From Antedon bifida (lineage: Eukaryota; Echinodermata; Crinoidea; Comatulida; Antedonidae): 64,000 nt of DNA. The stretch covers positions 1,612,001 through 1,676,000 of the forward strand of contig OY727096.1 in NCBI GenBank assembly GCA_963402885.1, in the 5' to 3' direction. The notes under the pieces are model-generated. The model worked only from the letters and a program-made list of their open reading frames with translations, did not search any database and was not told the origin of the DNA. Position numbers and translations under genes: made by a program. Shown one piece after another: positions 59,083-64,000 of this stretch. The first letter of the stretch is position 1. Every line of letters begins with the position of its first letter.

Positions 59083-61110
59083 GGGGGCACATATGAATAA
59101 TGCGTAATGAAGAAATGGACATAGATCAAATAGGTTATGTCATGTTCTTTGGCCAAATGGTATATGTTTTAGCTTGTAATAGTAGCCTTATAATTATTGT
59201 ATAAATGATGTGATAATTTATTAAGTATGGTAATATATGTATAAAGGATGTATGTTAAGAAATATAAAAGTAAATAAATGAAAGGTAAAGCAAAGGATAA
59301 CATACACACAAGACTGATAAAAAGAAAACAAAATAAAATGAAAACAAAATTCAAACACAGCAAACATTTAAACAAAAAGATATACACATGTGAACATGTA
59401 ATTATTTTACATTTTAAATTACGATAGCCATAGTGTTTAACCATAGTGTTATAAAACCATTAACATTACGTGTTATACATATTATGTAGAGTGTTTTATA
59501 TGTGTACTAGTGTCACATCATTAGATGACGCATAAACACCACTTTGTCGTTTAATGTATTTTAAGTACGTCATTAGCGTGCTAAATATAAACAGCACGTC
59601 CGTGGAGGTGTAGAGTACGTGCTTGAATATTAAGCAAATACATCTTTACTTAGGAGGACATATTTGTTATATTTAATTTAATAAATAAATATTAATCATT
59701 TTGTATGTTGACATAATTATTGTTGTATGTATTTGAATACTATTAAGGACCATGTCAAAGTTATTTTATTGCAGTTACTGCAGTAACCACTCCTCTTTTT
59801 TTACTCAACTTCTTTATGCAATGTATTTAGCAAACCCTTTTTGTGTGATCATACACACTGTTTATTTTAGTTAACACCTCATAATCTTTGAGATTTAAAT
59901 AAACTAAAATAACACATTATTATTGTTATATATTACTGCAGTATCTGCAGTAGAATAAATTTGACATAATCCCTTGCATTCATTCCAGATAAAGTAATGA
60001 AATGCAGGGACATAATATGGAATTGGGCATTGTATCCACATGTATACACCCAATGTAATTATGAATAAAACCATCACCAAATTTTACCTCAAAATATTAT
60101 GATACAATTAGTTTCATTCCATTATGTATAATTGTATATTTATAACATATTCATAATTAATGTTTACACTGATTGACTAAAGGTGTTGGGAAAAAAAGTG
60201 TGAAAACAAAACTATTAGAAAAAAAAAAATTTTTTTATTATTTTTTTTTTATGTTTAAGAATTAAGATAATTTTACAACTAAAAAAAATTTATGCCGAAA
60301 AAATACCGTATATTTATAATTTTTTAAATTTTAATATTTAATGAATGCTATTGTATTTGATTGTCTTAAAATTCATATTTTAGATTTTAAAATAATAGAT
60401 TAAATACTTATAGTATTTCCCTGATTAAATTCAATTCAACACACTTTGATTACTGAACAATTGATTTTAGGATCAAAATAAAAAGCATTACTTGAGAGCT
60501 TTGGATGACCTAGTATGACCTTTGACTTATGAGGTCATGTAGGTACAATTAGTTTAATGTCACGTCGTCAGACCTAACCTGGTCGTATTTTAGGGCCATG
60601 CGATGACATTGGATTCTCTCATCACACACATTTTAATAATTTTTGGGTGCATGTTTGTCGTGTAAAAATCAAATTTTTTAGAAACTGGAAAACGACTAAA
60701 TGCATAATTTAAGTCATACGTCATCATAAATGGACTGTTTTTAATCTACATCATCAATACGCATTATTGTGGTTGTTTGTTTACTTTGATACCTGAACCA
60801 TCCTAAATAAGGAGCATCTACTATTAATATTTTATCTCTACACTGAATACCTTTTTGTAGTAACTGGGAATTTTACTTACAGTAAAGCGGCAACATAAAT
60901 AATTTTTTTTTTCTTCATATAAATTTTGCAACATCAACTTTTATTTTGTTATCCCCGCCGCCGACAGAATATACAATTTACTACACAATCAATTCTCATT
61001 AAATAAATGTTTGATTTACAACTATTATCTACAAATATAGCTAAAATAGCGAGTTAATTACATAATAACATTATATATCTTGACATTATCATAAATAAAA
61101 AAATGTACAT

Positions 61111-62408
61111 TTATAAATCAGTAGACATCAGTTTCTGTTTTGGTGCGATTGTTAAAATATGGTTTGTTGGTTTGTCGTTTTCAACTTCGGTCATACTTGA
61201 GATCGGTTCTTGCACGTACGTTTTGTGATTGGTGCTCGCTGAATTCGTCGAGTCAACAGAATTACTACGCAGTTTGTCCACGGGAGAGATCACGCCGGTA
61301 GATAGCTTATCTTCGTTCCCGGTAGTGATGTCACCGACCACGATCGAGCCGCACTCCGACGGTGTCTCGCAATCGGCTATGTTCCCACTCAATTCCGAAT
61401 GGATCGAATCATTTATGCTATCGTTATCGTGGTATGACGTCTCCGTGACGTGGTCACTGATCTTAACAGTATTTTTCTTACTGCTTCTGGATCTACCTTT
61501 ACTTTTCTTTATTGCCCCAACTCTGTCCCCTGCTCCTACTCGGTCCCCTTTGTGTGGTTCCCACGGGTTGAGTCCATTTTGGCCAACGTCTACGTTACTG
61601 CTTCCTCCACTGGAATGTCGTGACTTGGTGATTCTATCAACCACCTCAGCGTGCATGTCAAATGGGCCGTGGACAATTGATGAAATGTTAGTTATACCTA
61701 TGACAAAATAATTTAATTTATGATATTTTTAACATACTGGAATTGATAAGAAATATCAATCATTAAATTTGAAAACACATCATTCAAAAAGAAAAATGGG
61801 AAGTTAAGCATCATTATGAGGTACAAGGTACTGTATGATATTTAAACCTATGTATGCCAGGACTTGAACATAAATAGAATTGAAATCTAAACACTTCAAC
61901 CCCTAGGATAAAGTCCCACTACTATTAATAATAAGAGAAAATAACATTTTACTCTATATAGTACTTGACTATTATTATAAGCTATTTTGATGTACCAGCA
62001 TGAAATATTTCTTTAAATTTATATTAATTAAGTAACTATAATTTCAAAAATAGCTAAGTTATACAGCTTCAAATGATGAGGTACTGTAGAAGACGTGAAT
62101 TGAAGTGAATTCAATGAAAAACAATTACTTCTCTGCACTATAAACTATAAATACGTAAGCAACAAAAACTAAAAAAGTGATTATCAAATTGAAAAATAAT
62201 TAGCAATGACGACATTGAAAACAAATTATGTATTACATAATGAAAGGGAAACAAAGTGTATGTAGAAATAAAGAATATCAATTAACCTTTTTCTTCGCTA
62301 ATTGATCCTGCCATGGCGGTCATACTTGCGTTGTCAGGTAGGTTTAACGACGTACTCTCACTGCTCACGCTGCATCGCTTACTGCTCACTTCAAAGTGTA
62401 CATCCAAC
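61111..62408 (-). CDS. C-terminal two exons of an unidentified gene (5' end outside window)
   Basis: Exons 62408-62287 and 61697-61111. The first starts after TTTTGCAG and ends before GTTAAT; the second follows GTCATAG; both fit one frame, giving about 235 residues to the stop TAA at 61113-61111. The upstream exon encodes VHFEVSSKRCSVSSESTSLN and ASMTAMAGSISEEKG. The last exon encodes NISSIVHGPFDMHAEVVDRI, a basic KKSKGRSRSSKK patch, a direct repeat GDRVGAGDRVGA, then a Ser/Asp/Thr-rich tail. Codons here are less AT-biased than the surrounding DNA, which supports real coding. No domain is recognised; it reads like a disordered cytoplasmic or regulatory tail of a larger protein. Further exons must lie right of 62408, and I found none before the window ends. 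Confidence 0.8.
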
Positions 62409-62672
62409 CTGCAAAATAAAAATTAAAATAAATAAAATTTATAAATTAAATTTGTTTTTATACAGTACAAATTCAATTCAATTATTATATTCCATCAAGC
62501 ACTCTGGCTTAAAAATTGCTTGTCACGTATATAAAAACATTAAAAATATGATAAAATGTGTAAAATACAGTGTATTTTGTATTTATGTATTTTGCTTAAG
62601 CTGCCATGCCCAGCATTTTTCGTTTTTTTATATAATTGTATTGTAGTATTAAAAATTGTGGAGTGAGAGTAA

Positions 62673-62801
62673 ATCTCTGTTTACACTATCAAGCCAGTAG
62701 TGATATTCCAAAATATGGTAGTGCTATGACATCATCATATCCATGTATATGGGCACATCACATGTTTTTGTCACATAACGTTTGACAGTGTAGACAGAGC
62801 T
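62673..62801 (+). mobile_element. Main MITE copy
   Basis: Left TIR after TAA, right TIR followed by TTG. The centre is shortened; CCATGTATATGG replaces the CArG box. Confidence 0.83.
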
Positions 62802-62973
62802 TTGAAAGAGTGAAAAAGAGAGGGAGTGAACAATTGAATAGAACAAAAAAATTGTGAAAAATATGGATGGCATAAAATGATGGGAAAGTGTGAGGCATTA
62901 GATGATACAGATATAAAATTCATATCAAAAACTAAACGATTGTTTTTAGCGTCACAAACCCATCCTATTCTTA

Positions 62974-63155
62974 AGCTTTGTCTGCACTATCAAATTTTAT
63001 GTGAGAAAAAAATGTGATGTGCCCATATATGGACATGATGTCATATCACTTACTACTATATTTGGGTATATCACTACCATATTTGGGTATATCACTACAA
63101 TATTGGGCACATCACATGTTTTTTGTCACACTAGTTTAATAGTGTAGACAGTGAT
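62974..63155 (-). mobile_element. Main MITE copy with TTA duplication and three internal units
   Basis: Flanked by TTA at 62971-62973 and 63156-63158. CCATATATGG then three inverted units. Right end mutated to GTGAT. Confidence 0.88.
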
Positions 63156-63218
63156 TTAGGTTGTTCCACAGGAGGAAAGTATTCCTTTAATTAGAATAGT
63201 GGTTTCCTCAAGTTTTGT

Positions 63219-63252
63219 TTGTCACATAAAATTTGATAATGTAGACAGAGCT
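63219..63252. mobile_element. Main MITE right-terminal fragment
   Basis: TTTGTCACATAAAATTTGAT then GTAGACAGAGCT and TTA; the rest is missing. Confidence 0.72.
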
Positions 63253-64000
63253 TTAATAGCTATTTAAAAGTAAAAGTTCTTCAGTATATTCACAGAATAT
63301 TATGTCAGAAAATATAATACTAATAATGGATTGATTTATGGGAAATTTAACTGCACTTTCAACGTACGTCACTAATTGTGATTTACGCAATACGTAACAA
63401 GGAAACAGAGACATGATGTGAATTATGTAATCAGTTGTATTCTTACACATCTATTGTAATTGACAGAAAATGTGCTATAAATAGCCATGTAATTACTTCA
63501 TGTCACACCATTCATTAAATGTGAGGTTTTTAGCAAGACTGATCACTCTGAATTAGTTAGCAGTATTTAATAAGGATACTTAATGAGGTAGAAATAGATG
63601 GAGTACAACAATAGACAATGGTCAACTCTAATGCAATCACTGTGGAGAGGGAACATCTAATATTCTGTAGCTGTCTCAAATTGACCAATCAGATAGCCAT
63701 TCACAAGTCTTACGCACTATGACATGTTGCACCCATGTTGAGCAAAAATACTCCAATGGGAATGAAATATGAGTTGATAAATTACATTAATTTCTTTAAT
63801 GGCAAAATAACAATACATATAATATAATTCAGAGATTTTAAATACCATTATTGGGGATCCTATAGTAGAAGAAAACAAAGTTTCTTGTCACATCCCAAAA
63901 AAAGATAACAACAACTAATATAATATGTCATTTATTAAAAATACATCAAACTACTGAGTAGTAGTATGTATGTGAAAAGAATATCATCTGAAAGAAGTAC

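Larger units (their letters stand above)
56360..61080. other. Intergenic DNA
   Basis: AT-rich DNA between two minus-strand genes. It contains three main MITE copies and long A/T runs (about 60190-60300). The part near 61000 is probably the 3' UTR of the next gene. No exon supported. Confidence 0.6.
62409..64000. other. Intron or upstream DNA of the partial gene
   Basis: No exon recognised. Contains three main MITE copies. Otherwise AT-rich. Confidence 0.5.

Noticed and set aside
61229-61711. A 160-codon plus-strand ORF
   Set aside because: It is antisense to the last exon of the minus-strand gene, whose frame joins an upstream exon with correct splice phase. The plus frame has no splice or homology support.

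Overview
The window is AT-rich, intron-rich animal nuclear DNA. Spliced metazoan genes (ARPC2, DRC1, RPL11), conserved GT-AG introns, large non-coding stretches and very many short non-autonomous DNA transposons point to an invertebrate deuterostome. Frequent TAGGCCTA words and the style of the repeats make an echinoderm my best guess, but this is inference only. I see no bacterial, viral or CRISPR-type content.

Layout. 2195-7429 (+): ARPC2, nine coding exons. 9244-11553 (-): a membrane-anchored short-chain dehydrogenase of the retinol/17beta-hydroxysteroid type, four coding exons, true start codon not found. About 13600-36941 (+): a secreted, probably GPI-anchored Ly6/uPAR (three-finger) protein, four coding exons close together at 34-37 kb, probably preceded by two non-coding exons and two introns of about 9 and 12 kb. 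40383-47663 (-): DRC1, the nexin-dynein regulatory complex subunit, 15 exons. 47858-51194 (+): RPL11, five exons, head-to-head with DRC1 with only 194 bp between the start codons. 53493-56187 (-): an unnamed 257-residue protein, eight exons, possibly ciliary. 61111-62408 (-): the last two exons of a gene that continues beyond the right edge.

Repeats dominate the rest. The main family is a hairpin-like MITE with TIR AGCTCTGTCTACACTATC, about 28 copies, flanked by TTA or TAA duplications (PIF/Harbinger pattern). Its interior carries perfect CArG boxes (CCAAATATGG and CCATATATGG), and in some copies a 21-bp internal unit has expanded. Three or more further TIR families show target duplications I could read directly: two hAT-like types with 8-bp TSDs, two elements flanked by TAA, and one with TA ends. 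There are also tRNA-derived SINE pieces, an L2/CR1-type LINE 3' end, a 228-bp tandem array of MITE dimers inside a DRC1 intron, and a roughly 175-bp satellite at 51.6-53.2 kb with an embedded palindrome and an apparent higher-order pattern.

The genes do not form one pathway. DRC1 and possibly the unnamed gene belong to motile cilia (both have RFX-like X-box candidates upstream); RPL11 and ARPC2 are housekeeping; the dehydrogenase and Ly6 protein are members of expanded families.
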